NCBI GenBank assembly: GCA_963717115.1
Contig: CAVQVO010000017.1
Location: 186,001 to 250,000, forward strand
Source of the DNA: JBBQUN01 sp963717115
GTDB lineage: Bacteria > Actinomycetota > Acidimicrobiia > Acidimicrobiales > SZUA-35
Direction: 5' to 3'
DNA length: 64,000 nt
Translations under genes and position numbers: made by a program
The notes under the pieces: generated by a model
What the model was told of the DNA's origin: nothing
Database searches by the model: none
The model's input: the letters and a program-made list of their open reading frames with translations, nothing else
Shown: in pieces, positions 31,390-40,159 of the stretch
How the letters are laid out: every line of letters starts with the position of its first letter
Numbering within the stretch: position 1 is the stretch's first letter

Positions 31390-32274
31390 ATGAGCATCTT
31401 TCTCGACGAGAACACCAAGGTCATCTACCAGGGCCTGACCGGTTCGACCGGTCGCTACTACGGCAACCTCAACCGGGACTATGGGACCAAGGTGGTCGCC
31501 GGAACCCATCCCAAGAAGGCCGGAACCGACGTCGACGGCATTCCCGTCTTCGCCTCGGTCGCCGACGCCGCCGCCGCGACCGGAGCCACGGCGACCTGCA
31601 TCTTCGTTCCGGCGCCCGGCGTCAAGTCGGCCGTCCTCGAAGCGGCCGAAGCGGGCATGGAACTGGTCGTCTGCATCACCGAGGGCGTTCCCGCCCACGA
31701 CGAGGCCCTGTTCTTCAACATCTTGAAGCGTGACTTCCCCAACACCCGGCTGCTCGGCCCGAACTGCCCCGGTCTCATCTCGCCCGGGAAGGCCAACGTC
31801 GGCATCACGGCCGGTCACATCGCGAAGGCCGGCGGCCCGGTCGGCATCGTGAGCCGTTCGGGCACGCTGACCTACCAGGCGCTCTACGAGCTGCAGCAGC
31901 AGGACATCGGGGTGACCACCTGTGTGGGGATCGGCGGCGACCCCGTCCCGGGCACCAGCTTCATCGACTGTCTCGCAGCCTTCGAGGCCGATCCCGACAC
32001 CAAGGCCGTCATGATGATCGGCGAGATCGGCGGCTCGGCCGAGGAAGAAGCGGCCGAGTTCATCGCCAACCACATGACCAAGCCGGTGTCGGCGTACGTG
32101 GCCGGCGTGACGGCACCCGCCGGCAAGAAGATGGGCCATGCCGGAGCGATCGTGTCGGGTGGCAAGGGCACGGCGGCGGCGAAGATGGAAGCCCTGACCG
32201 CCGCCGGCGTGAAGGTCGGTCGCAATCCGACCGAGGCCGGCGAACTGATGGTCGAGATCGTGGCCGGTCTGTAG
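31390..32274 (+). CDS. sucD: Succinyl-CoA synthetase alpha subunit
   Basis: A 294-residue subunit. The CoA-binding Rossmann motif (VIYQGLTGSTGRYYG) is at the N-terminus, GPNCPGLISPGKANVG in the middle, and the phosphorylated His is in GHAGAIVSGGKGTAAAK. It forms the phosphohistidine-bearing half of the enzyme. The start ATG at 31390 follows sucC directly. A strong hairpin after the stop ends the operon. Confidence 0.97.
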   Translation: MSIFLDENTKVIYQGLTGSTGRYYGNLNRDYGTKVVAGTHPKKAGTDVDGIPVFASVADAAAATGATATCIFVPAPGVKSAVLEAAEAGMELVVCITEGVPAHDEALFFNILKRDFPNTRLLGPNCPGLISPGKANVGITAGHIAKAGGPVGIVSRSGTLTYQALYELQQQDIGVTTCVGIGGDPVPGTSFIDCLAAFEADPDTKAVMMIGEIGGSAEEEAAEFIANHMTKPVSAYVAGVTAPAGKKMGHAGAIVSGGKGTAAAKMEALTAAGVKVGRNPTEAGELMVEIVAGL

Positions 32275-32297
32275 GAGACCACCGGATCCGAGCCGAC

Positions 32298-32342
32298 GAC
32301 CGCCCCGTGCGCCGCACCCGATTGCGGCATCACGGGGCGGTC
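32298..32342 (+). terminator. sucCD terminator hairpin
   Basis: Outer arms GACCGCCCCGTG / CACGGGGCGGTC (12 bp) and inner arms GCCGCA / TGCGGC (6 bp) stack into one long stem, 24 nt after the sucD stop. Confidence 0.8.
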
Positions 32343-32411
32343 GACGTTCCGGGCGGAGCAGATTTGTGTCGGGCCCGATCGTCGGGTTGGGCCGGCGGAC
32401 GGTTGAATGAG

Positions 32412-33536
32412 GTGGTGCCCGCGCTCCGCCCGCTCGTCCGGATCGATCCACGATCCACGATTCGTTCGACCGGGTCAGGACGCGCCCGGCGGTCGGGGGC
32501 AGCCATGGTCTGCTCCATCGGGCTGGTGGCCTGCAACCAGGTGTCGGCCGATTCGAACTCGGGCGGCGTCGGAACCACCCAGGACCCGACGGCCCTCGCG
32601 AGCTCCACCTCGGCCGATCTCGGGATCGGAAGTGCCTCCGACCCGGTGGCGAACCGGCCGACCGCAGTCGATCCCAACGACGCCCGGGCCCTGATCACCG
32701 CAACCGGAGTGGTCGTGAGCGTCGACCGCTTCACCGGCGACGGGTTCGACATCGTGACGCCCTGCGGCGAATCGGGCACGGTCTCCTGGGGGACACCCAT
32801 CGCCGAGGCCGACGTCGTGCTCGATCCGGGTCACGGCGGTGCGGTCGAGACCGGCGCGGTCGGCAGCAACGGGCTCGTCGAGCGTGACCTCAACCTGGCG
32901 GTCGCCCGCCGCACGTCCCTCGTGTTGGCCGAGCGGGGCGTGACCGCCGTCCTGACGAGGACCGGCGACTACCGGATGCCCCTGGCCACCCGAGCGGGAA
33001 TCGCGAACCGACTCGAGGCCCGGGCGATGGTCTCGATCCATCACAACGCCCCGGCGGGCAATCCATCCACCGAACCCGGAACCGAGATCTTCGTCAAGCA
33101 GGATGATGCCGAATCCCGCCGGCTCGGGGGAACGATCTACCGCAGCGTCTTCGAGGCGCTCGATCGATTCGACATCGACTGGCAGACCGCCCCCGATGCC
33201 GGGGTCCTCGCCGTGATCAACGATTCGGGCGAGGACAGCTACGGCATGATCCGCCGTCCCGAGATGCCGGCGGTCCTGGTGGAGCTGGGCTACCTCGCCA
33301 ACCCGGCCGAGGCCGAGCTGTTCGCCACCGACGCCTATCTCGAGGCCGCCTCGGTGGCGCTGGCCGACGGTATCGAGGCCTGGCTCACGACCGACGACCG
33401 TGGGGAGGGGTTCGTCGCCGAGGCTCGGGTCTTCACCCCCAACGGCCTCACCGGGGGATCCAGTGGCTGCGTCGACCCGGCGCTCGAGACTCCGACACCG
33501 GCCCCCGCCGAATCGGCCGGCTCGATCCAGGACTGA
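32412..33536 (+). CDS. N-acetylmuramoyl-L-alanine amidase lipoprotein (Amidase_3)
   Basis: About 374 residues. A basic N-terminus and hydrophobic stretch end in a lipobox GLVAC (Cys about residue 41), so it is probably a lipoprotein on the outer face of the membrane. The Amidase_3 domain has zinc ligands in VVLDPGHGG, GLVERDLNLAVA and SIHHNAPAG, and the catalytic Glu in VLVELGYLANP. It cleaves the bond between MurNAc and L-Ala in peptidoglycan during cell separation or remodelling. The GTG pair at 32412/32415 is preferred, because any earlier start would lie inside the sucCD terminator. Confidence 0.88.
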   Translation: MVPALRPLVRIDPRSTIRSTGSGRARRSGAAMVCSIGLVACNQVSADSNSGGVGTTQDPTALASSTSADLGIGSASDPVANRPTAVDPNDARALITATGVVVSVDRFTGDGFDIVTPCGESGTVSWGTPIAEADVVLDPGHGGAVETGAVGSNGLVERDLNLAVARRTSLVLAERGVTAVLTRTGDYRMPLATRAGIANRLEARAMVSIHHNAPAGNPSTEPGTEIFVKQDDAESRRLGGTIYRSVFEALDRFDIDWQTAPDAGVLAVINDSGEDSYGMIRRPEMPAVLVELGYLANPAEAELFATDAYLEAASVALADGIEAWLTTDDRGEGFVAEARVFTPNGLTGGSSGCVDPALETPTPAPAESAGSIQD

Positions 33537-33573
33537 ACGCCACCCCTTTGCGGTGCGACCGGGGCGGCGGGGG

Positions 33574-33579
33574 TAGCCT
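33574..33579 (+). promoter_or_regulatory. -10 element (TAGCCT) for leaderless purH transcript
   Basis: TAGCCT ends 7 nt before the GTG at 33587. Confidence 0.45.
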
Positions 33580-33586
33580 CCGACGG

Positions 33587-35125
33587 GTGCGTGCCCTCCT
33601 TTCTGTGTATGACAAGTCCGGCATCGTCGAGCTCGCGACCTCACTCCACGAGCTCGGTGTCGAGCTGATCTCGTCGGGTGGGACGGCGAAGGTCATCGCC
33701 GAGGCCGACCTTCCCGTGATCGATCTCGCCGACTTCACGGGTTTCCCGGCGATGCTCGGACACCGGGTCGTCACCCTCCACCCCAAGATCCACGGCGGCA
33801 TCCTGGCCGACCGGCGAGATCCCGATCACCTGCGAGACCTCGAGACCCACGAGATCGACCTGGTCGACATCGTCGTGTCGAATCTGTACCCCTTCGGTGC
33901 CGACCCGAAGTCGTTCGAACACGGCTCGTCGAGCCGGGCCGAGGACCTCATCGACATCGGCGGTCCGACGCTGATGCGGGCGGCAGCCAAGAACCACGAG
34001 TACGTCACGGTCCTGGTCGACCCGGCCGACTACGAACCCGTTCTCGAGCAGCTGCGCAGCGGTGGCACGACCTCGTCGGTGTTGCGTCGACAACTGGCGC
34101 GGAAGGCGTTCGCGCACACGGCGGCCTACGACTCGGCCATCGTGACCTGGTTCGACGAGGCGTCGACCAACCCCGAGGTGCTCCCGCCCACGATCCATCT
34201 GGCGCTCGAGCGGGCCCAGGATCTCCGCTACGGCGAGAACCCCCATCAAGAGGGTGCTCGCTACCGGGTGAAGGGCCGGCCGACCTGGTGGGATTCGGTC
34301 GTCCAACACAGCGGACTCGACCTGAGCTACCTGAATCTCTTCGATGCCGACGCTGCGTGGCGACTGGTCCACGATCTCGGACCGGGCCCGGCCGTGGCGA
34401 TCATCAAGCATGCGAACCCCTGCGGGGTGTCGGTGGCCGACGATCTGGCGACGGCCTACGAACGGGCCTTCGCCTGCGATCCCCGGTCGGCGTTCGGCGG
34501 GATCGTTGCCCTCAATCAGGTCGTCGACGAGGCCACGGTCAAGGCAATCGAAGACGCGGCCCAGGCCGATCTGATCATCGCTCCCGGGTTCGACCCGGGG
34601 GTGGTCGAGCGACTCGTGGTCAAGCGCAAGAACACGCGATTGCTCACGGCCTCGCCGCCCGAGGTCGCGACCCTGTCGATCCGGAGCCTGTCCGACGGGT
34701 TCCTCGTCCAGCAGAACCACCGCGTCGCGGCCACGCCCGACAGCTGGCAGGTCGTCACTCGACGCCGGCCGAGTCCGGACGAGTTGGCCGATGCCGAGTT
34801 GGCCTGGAAACTGTGCAGCTACGTGACCTCGAACGCCATCGTGCTCGTCAAGGACGGCACGGCCTGGGGTATCGGGGCCGGACAGCAGAATCGGGTCGAG
34901 TCGGGGCAGCTGGCGGCCACCAAGGCCGCCGGTCGGGCCGCCGGGGGAGCGTGTGCGTCCGACGCCTTCTACCCCTTCCGCGACGGCATCGACGCCGCCG
35001 CCGACGCCGGCGTCACCGTCGTGATCCAACCCGGTGGATCGGTCAAGGATCCCGAGACGATCGCTGCGGCCGACGAGCGGGGGATCACCATGCTGTTCAC
35101 CGGCGAACGGCAGTTCCGGCACTGA
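33587..35125 (+). CDS. purH: Bifunctional AICAR formyltransferase / IMP cyclohydrolase
   Basis: A 512-residue enzyme for the last two steps of purine synthesis. The N-terminal MGS-like cyclohydrolase domain has SVYDKSGIVELA, LISSGGTAKVI and DIGGPTLMRAAAKNH. The C-terminal formyltransferase domain has RYGENPHQEGARY, the catalytic Lys-His in AIIKHANPCGVS and FGGIVALNQ. Length is normal for the family. The GTG at 33587 gives the conserved MRALLSVYDKSG start and appears leaderless. A 48-bp inverted repeat follows the stop by 29 bp. Confidence 0.96.
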   Translation: MRALLSVYDKSGIVELATSLHELGVELISSGGTAKVIAEADLPVIDLADFTGFPAMLGHRVVTLHPKIHGGILADRRDPDHLRDLETHEIDLVDIVVSNLYPFGADPKSFEHGSSSRAEDLIDIGGPTLMRAAAKNHEYVTVLVDPADYEPVLEQLRSGGTTSSVLRRQLARKAFAHTAAYDSAIVTWFDEASTNPEVLPPTIHLALERAQDLRYGENPHQEGARYRVKGRPTWWDSVVQHSGLDLSYLNLFDADAAWRLVHDLGPGPAVAIIKHANPCGVSVADDLATAYERAFACDPRSAFGGIVALNQVVDEATVKAIEDAAQADLIIAPGFDPGVVERLVVKRKNTRLLTASPPEVATLSIRSLSDGFLVQQNHRVAATPDSWQVVTRRRPSPDELADAELAWKLCSYVTSNAIVLVKDGTAWGIGAGQQNRVESGQLAATKAAGRAAGGACASDAFYPFRDGIDAAADAGVTVVIQPGGSVKDPETIAAADERGITMLFTGERQFRH

Positions 35126-35154
35126 GCCCGCCCCGATCCGGCCCGATCCGCCCC

Positions 35155-35202
35155 GATTTCGAGCGCCTGAGCGCCGGTTTCGTCGCTCAGCCTCTCGAAA
35201 TC
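35155..35202. repeat. 48-bp dispersed inverted repeat, copy 3
   Basis: GATTTCGAGCG ... CTCTCGAAATC with inner TGAGCG / CGCTCA, placed 29 bp after the purH stop. One base of the left arm differs from copies 1 and 2. Confidence 0.88.
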
Positions 35203-35237
35203 CCGGTTGGAGGGGAGTTGTGGGCTCATCGACCGAC

Positions 35238-35266
35238 TTCCCAGGCCGATGGCCTCGGTGTAGCAT
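35238..35266 (+). promoter_or_regulatory. Candidate metF promoter
   Basis: TTCCCA (35238-35243) and TAGCAT (35261-35266) are spaced by 17 bp, giving a leader of about 110 nt before metF. No known SAM or cobalamin riboswitch core was recognised in that leader. Confidence 0.35.
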
Positions 35267-35381
35267 CGAACGACAACATCACGGTCACGGTCGCTGGTAT
35301 GGCGATCGAGGGCGTCGGCGACGCTGATGAGCAGCTCGCCCGCTGACGGCACCGTGCAGGTGAACACGAGGAGGAGCCTCC

Positions 35382-36248
35382 ATGGCTTTGATCAGTGACC
35401 TGCTGGCCACTCAGCGAACGGTCAGCTTCGAATTCTTTCCGGCCAAGACCCCCGAGGCCCGTACCCAGCTCGACGAGACCCTGCTCGAACTCGACAGCGT
35501 CGCTCCCGATTTCGTGAGCGTCACCTATGGGGCCGGGGGGTCCGACCGGCACCGGACCCGCGACGTCGTGCTCGACATCCAAGACGCCAAGACCTACCCG
35601 GCCATGGCCCATCTGACCTGCCTGGGGCACACCCGATCCGAGGTCGACGAGCTCCTGGTGGCCTACGAGGCCGGCGGGGTCGGCAACATCCTGGCGCTCG
35701 GTGGCGATCCGCCGGCCGACGGATCCCCGGCTCCGGCCGGCGACTTCCGTCACGCCAGCGACCTGGTCGAGTACCTGCGCGAACGGTTCTCGGGCTCGAT
35801 CGGCGTCGCCGCCCATCCCGAGGGTCATCCCCGGTCGTCCGACCTCGCCGACGACCGACGTCGTCTCGCCGACAAATTGGCGCTCGCCGACTTCGCCGTC
35901 ACCCAGTTCTTCTTCGACGTCGACCACTACCGATCGATGGTCGACGAGCTGGCCTCCCTGGGCTGCACGAAACCCGTGATCCCCGGGATCATCCCCATCA
36001 CCAACGCCCCCCAGGTCCAGCGGTTCGCGTCGATGGCCGGGGCCTCGATCCCGAGCGGCCTCGCCGAGCGCATCGAGGCCGTTGCCGACCAGCCGTCCGA
36101 AGTCCGCAAGATCGGGGTGGCCGTCGCCGTTGCCCTGGCCCAGGACCTGCTCGATGCCGGTGCGCCCGGACTGCACTTCTACACGCTCAACCGGGCCGGG
36201 GCGACGCTCGAGGTGCTCGCCGAGCTGGGGATGACCAGGGTTTCCTGA
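35382..36248 (+). CDS. metF: Methylenetetrahydrofolate reductase
   Basis: A 288-residue FAD enzyme of the MTHFR family: SFEFFPAKTPEA at the N-terminus, VTYGAGGSDRHRT, the GNILALGGDPPADG flavin/folate segment, and the FAVTQFFFDVDHYRSMVDEL strand. It reduces 5,10-methylene-THF to 5-methyl-THF for methionine synthesis. The ATG at 35382 has a GAGGAGG site. It converges with the Hsp70-SH3 gene, 36 bp away. Confidence 0.95.
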   Translation: MALISDLLATQRTVSFEFFPAKTPEARTQLDETLLELDSVAPDFVSVTYGAGGSDRHRTRDVVLDIQDAKTYPAMAHLTCLGHTRSEVDELLVAYEAGGVGNILALGGDPPADGSPAPAGDFRHASDLVEYLRERFSGSIGVAAHPEGHPRSSDLADDRRRLADKLALADFAVTQFFFDVDHYRSMVDELASLGCTKPVIPGIIPITNAPQVQRFASMAGASIPSGLAERIEAVADQPSEVRKIGVAVAVALAQDLLDAGAPGLHFYTLNRAGATLEVLAELGMTRVS

Positions 36249-36284
36249 ACCCGTCGGGATTCGGAACGGGAGCCGACGGAGGCG

Positions 36285-38267
36285 TCAGCCGACCGGCACG
36301 ATGAGGTTGGACGACACCCACAGCACGCCCTGTTCGGTTTGGACCCCCCACCAGGCTCGTCCGTCGGGATCGATCTCGCAGTGCTCGTTGGTGAGGACGA
36401 GCGGTGTGAACGAGGGGAGCACCGTGACCGGAGGGTCCGCCAAGCTGGGGCCCGACCGGGCGTTGGCGCCGCCGTCGCGGTCGTCGGCGGCGATCTCCTT
36501 GATCTGATAGCTGAGGGTCGGATCGGGAATGCGATCGTCGGGACAGCCGGTCACGTTGACGAACCCGGGCTCGGTCGACGAACCGGGCAGGTCGGTCGAC
36601 CCGGTGGTCGCTGCCGTCGTGGTGGTCGCCACGTCGTTCGAGCCGGAGTCGGTGAGCGCATCGAAGGCGCCGAGCGACCAGGCGGCGCCACCGAGGAGGG
36701 CAACCGACATGAGGCCCAGCAACGCCATGGCCATCGGGCCGAGCCCGCGGCGGGGGCGGGGGCGGGGGTGGACCACCGGGGCCGCCCGCCCGACCGGCCC
36801 GCTCGGCGGTGTCTGGATCGGGGACGGCACCACGACCGGGTTGGGCCGAGTGCCCCACCCGTCGTCGGGAGCGAGTGCGTCGGCCGGCGAGCCGGCGTGG
36901 GTCGGCTGCGGGGGTCGAGAAGCCGGAGGTGGCGTGGGGTCGGCCGGTCTCGGGGCAGGGATGCGGGGCCGACCGTGCTCCATGAACTCGGGCAGGCCTT
37001 CGGAGATGTGCGGGAGCTCCTGGAACATGCCGCCCAACGGCTGGCCCATGCCCGTGGCACCGCTCGACGGGGTGTCGTTGCCGTCGGCTCGGGCGTCGGG
37101 TGTCGAGCCGACCGTGTCGCCCGCCGGGGGCGGCATCGGGGGCGATCGGGGGATCGGGAGCGGTGGCGTCTGACGGCTCGGCGGTGCGACGTCGGGGGTC
37201 GGGCGGCTCTGGACCCAGGCGTGACGGGCCGCCCCCAGGGCGCACGAGTGCTTGGGGTGCGCGTCGACGGCGATCGGGCGGCCGGTGTGGCTGGCCACTC
37301 GCTCGCCGACGAGGGGGATCCGGCTCGACCCCCCGACCAGGAGCACGGTGTCGATGACGTCGTAACCCATCTCGGCACCGGCGAGTGTGGCATCGAAGGT
37401 CTCGAGCGATCGGGCGATGGCGGGCCCGATCAGTGATTCGAACTCGCCCCGAGTGATCCGGACCTGCTGGCTGACCCCGGGGAGGAGCGCCGAGACGGTG
37501 GCCGAGGTGTCGGACGACAGGGTGTGTTTGGCCTCGTTGCAGTCGGCGCGCAGTCGGGCGACGCCGGCCTGGGCGATCGGATCGTCGTCGTCGAAGGCGT
37601 CGAGGTCGACATCGAGTTCGGCGACCACGTACTGGAACAGGGCGGTGTCGAAGTCGATCCCGCCGAGGCGCTCGACGCCGCCCGGTCGCCCGATCAGCGT
37701 CCACCGGTCACCGGTCTTCTTCAGGATGGCGATGTCGAGCGTGCCACCCCCCAGGTCGTAGACGGCGATGGTCGTCCCGTCGGCCACCCGCTCCTGGGCG
37801 GCGTAGTGGATCGCTGCGGCCTCGGGCTCGCTGATGAGTTCGTGGGGCGGAAGGGCGGCGCTGCGCAGGGTGTCGGACAGGAGGCTGACCTTGAAAGCCC
37901 CCCAGTTGGCCGGATGGCAGACGACCATCCGGTCGGGGGGTCCGCCCTCGAGTCGGGTGGCGGCGGCAACGAGATGCTTGGCGAGGAAGAGTGTCAGATC
38001 GTTGGCGGCCACCGGGGTGCCGTGCAGGAGCAAGGGGGTGGTGTCACCGAAGCGACGCTTGAACTCACGGGCGACACCCGCCGGATCGGCCTCGGCCCGC
38101 CGGATCGCCGGCCGGCCCACCGTGGCCGTGCCGTCGGTGCTGAGGTGCACGACCGATTCCATGATCGGGCCGTCCTCGCCGAGGGAGAGCATGCGGACTC
38201 CCTGCGCATCGGCGACGGCGGCGGCTGAATTCGTGGTACCGAGGTCGAGCCCCAGCGAGTACGACAC
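36285..38267 (-). CDS. Hsp70-like ATPase fused through a membrane helix to an extracytoplasmic SH3-like domain
   Basis: A 660-residue protein. The N-terminal ~360 residues are an Hsp70/actin-type nucleotide-binding domain (GLDLGTTNSAAAV; phosphate 2 loop IAVYDLGGGTLDIAI; GGVERLGGIDFD; VLLVGGSSRIPLV). No DnaK substrate-binding domain follows; instead there is a Pro-rich linker (about 365-505), one transmembrane helix (about 508-531, MAMALLGLMSVALLGGAAWS), a Thr-rich stretch, and a C-terminal SH3b-like domain (NARSGPSLADPPVTVLPSF; RAWWGVQTEQGVLWVSSN). Topology puts the ATPase inside and the SH3, a typical wall- or ligand-binding fold, outside. GTG at 38267 has a GAGGAGG site. A second protein of the same N-terminal type begins at 63232. 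Confidence 0.85.
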   Translation of the reverse strand: MSYSLGLDLGTTNSAAAVADAQGVRMLSLGEDGPIMESVVHLSTDGTATVGRPAIRRAEADPAGVAREFKRRFGDTTPLLLHGTPVAANDLTLFLAKHLVAAATRLEGGPPDRMVVCHPANWGAFKVSLLSDTLRSAALPPHELISEPEAAAIHYAAQERVADGTTIAVYDLGGGTLDIAILKKTGDRWTLIGRPGGVERLGGIDFDTALFQYVVAELDVDLDAFDDDDPIAQAGVARLRADCNEAKHTLSSDTSATVSALLPGVSQQVRITRGEFESLIGPAIARSLETFDATLAGAEMGYDVIDTVLLVGGSSRIPLVGERVASHTGRPIAVDAHPKHSCALGAARHAWVQSRPTPDVAPPSRQTPPLPIPRSPPMPPPAGDTVGSTPDARADGNDTPSSGATGMGQPLGGMFQELPHISEGLPEFMEHGRPRIPAPRPADPTPPPASRPPQPTHAGSPADALAPDDGWGTRPNPVVVPSPIQTPPSGPVGRAAPVVHPRPRPRRGLGPMAMALLGLMSVALLGGAAWSLGAFDALTDSGSNDVATTTTAATTGSTDLPGSSTEPGFVNVTGCPDDRIPDPTLSYQIKEIAADDRDGGANARSGPSLADPPVTVLPSFTPLVLTNEHCEIDPDGRAWWGVQTEQGVLWVSSNLIVPVG

Positions 38268-38407
38268 GTTGATCCTCCTCGTGCGGAGGCTAGCGCCGCT
38301 GCCCGCCGGCCGATCGGACCGGCGTGGAAGGCCCGAGGCGGACTTCGGGGCCGAGGTCGGGTCCGATAGCGTGTCGAGGCTGTCGTCGTCGGGGAAAGGT
38401 ACGGGCG

Positions 38408-40159
38408 TTGTCGGATCGAACTGCACTCCGCCGCGGCCTCGGCCACGTGATCGGCATGGTTCGCATGCATCCGGTGCCGTTCGTGGTGTCGGTCGCCGGT
38501 GCCGCGGTCTATGCGGGCGGCACGGTCCTGTCGACGGTGCTGCTCGGTTGGATCACCGACGAGCTGGTGCTGTCGACCTTCGACACCGGGGAACTCCCCG
38601 CCGGGTCGCTCCGGCTCGGGGTGATCGGCATCGTCGCCGTGACGGTCCTGCGCCTGTCCGGGGTGGTGACCCGGCGCTACTACGCGGGCATGACCGCCGA
38701 GCGGGTGCAGGCGACGCTGCGCCGTCGGCTCAGCGATCAGTACCTCGCCCTGCCGCTGGCCTGGCATCAGCAGGTCCCGGCGGGGCAGCTCCTGGCCCAC
38801 GCCGACAACGATGCCGAGGTCGCCGTCGAGTCCCTGCATCCACTGCCCTTCTCGCTCGGCGTCGCGTTCCTGGCCGTGTTCTCGGCCGTGAGCATCGTCC
38901 TGGTCGATCCGTTGCTGGCGCTGATCGCGTTCTTGATCTTCCCGGCACTGACCGTGCTGAACCGGGTCTACTCGCACCGGGTCGAAGGTCCGGCCGCACA
39001 GGTCCAGGCCGATGTCGGCGATGTGTCGTCGATCGCGCACGAGAGCTTCGACGGTGCGCTCGTGGTCAAGACCCTGGGCCGTGCCGACGAGGAGTCGGCC
39101 CGGTTCGCCAGAGCGGCGCAGCAGTTGCGGGCCGACCGGGTCCGGGTGGGGTATCTCCGGGCCGCCTTCGAGGCGGTCATGGACGCCCTGCCCAACATCG
39201 GGATCATCGTCGTCCTGATCGTCGGGATCTATCGGGTCCGCGACGGTGCCGTCGACCCCGGTGATCTCGTGCAGGTCGCGTCGCTCTTCACCGTCCTGGC
39301 CTTCCCGATGCGGGTCTTCGGGTTCTTCCTCGAGAGCATGCCGCCCTCGGTCGTCGCCCACGGTCGACTCGATGCGATCTTCGACGAACCCATTCCCGAT
39401 CGGCCGTCGACCTATCGGCGATTCCCGACCGGGCCGCTCTCGGTCTCGGCAGCGGGGGTCTCGTTCCACTATCCCGACGGGACGACGGTGCTCGACGACA
39501 TCGGCCTCGAGATCAAGCCGGGCGAGGTCGTCGCCCTCGTCGGGCCCACCGGAGCCGGCAAGACGACACTGTGCAACGTGATCTGCGGGTTGCTCCCGCC
39601 CCAGGACGGCCTGGTTCGACTCGGGGGTGTCGACATGGCCGACCTCGACCCGATCCAGCGCACCGAACACGTGGCCTTGGTCTTCCAGGAGTCCTTCCTG
39701 TTCGCCGATACCTTGCGGGCCAACATCGACCTCAGCGGACGGGCCTCCGATGAGACCGTCGAGCGGGCGGCAGCGATCGCCCAGGTGACCGGTTTCGTCG
39801 ACGAACTCCCCGACGGACTCCAGACGGTCGTCGGCGAGCGAGGGGTGACGCTCTCGGGCGGTCAGCGCCAGCGGGTGGCGCTCGCTCGGGCCCTCACCCA
39901 GTCGCCCCGCTTCCTCGTGCTCGACGATGCCACCAGCGCCGTCGACGCCCGGATCGAGCAGCAGATCCTCGCCGGGCTCGGCGCCGAACTCGACACCACC
40001 ACCTTGATCGTGGCCCAGCGGGTTTCGACGATCATGCTGGCCGACCGGATCCTCTACCTGCGCGACGGCCGTATCCAGGCGTCGGGCCGACATCTCGAGT
40101 TGCTGTCCCATCCGGGCTACGCGGCGCTGGTGAAGGCGTACGAAGAGGCGGCTCCGTGA
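38408..40159 (+). CDS. Heterodimeric ABC exporter, subunit with degenerate catalytic site
   Basis: A 583-residue half-transporter: six-helix membrane domain (about 20-310) and an ATPase domain with Walker A GPTGAGKTTL, Q-loop FQESFLF, canonical signature LSGGQRQRVALARAL, and Walker B FLVLDDATSAVD, where the catalytic Glu is Asp. The switch residue region reads LIVAQRVSTI, with Gln in place of the usual His. These changes mark the non-canonical partner of heterodimeric exporters such as TmrAB or TM287/288. The TTG at 38408 is chosen because GGGGAAAGG lies 8 nt upstream; a GTG further in is less well placed. It overlaps the next gene by 4 nt (GTGA). Confidence 0.88.
   Translation: MSDRTALRRGLGHVIGMVRMHPVPFVVSVAGAAVYAGGTVLSTVLLGWITDELVLSTFDTGELPAGSLRLGVIGIVAVTVLRLSGVVTRRYYAGMTAERVQATLRRRLSDQYLALPLAWHQQVPAGQLLAHADNDAEVAVESLHPLPFSLGVAFLAVFSAVSIVLVDPLLALIAFLIFPALTVLNRVYSHRVEGPAAQVQADVGDVSSIAHESFDGALVVKTLGRADEESARFARAAQQLRADRVRVGYLRAAFEAVMDALPNIGIIVVLIVGIYRVRDGAVDPGDLVQVASLFTVLAFPMRVFGFFLESMPPSVVAHGRLDAIFDEPIPDRPSTYRRFPTGPLSVSAAGVSFHYPDGTTVLDDIGLEIKPGEVVALVGPTGAGKTTLCNVICGLLPPQDGLVRLGGVDMADLDPIQRTEHVALVFQESFLFADTLRANIDLSGRASDETVERAAAIAQVTGFVDELPDGLQTVVGERGVTLSGGQRQRVALARALTQSPRFLVLDDATSAVDARIEQQILAGLGAELDTTTLIVAQRVSTIMLADRILYLRDGRIQASGRHLELLSHPGYAALVKAYEEAAP

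Noticed and set aside
32307..32411. Longer N-terminus for the amidase lipoprotein
   Set aside because: This stretch lies largely in the sucCD terminator hairpin and would place an arginine-rich segment far before the lipobox.
35203..35381. Possible riboswitch in the metF leader
   Set aside because: Read for conserved SAM-I, SAM-IV, SAH and cobalamin cores; none recognised, only a weak promoter.
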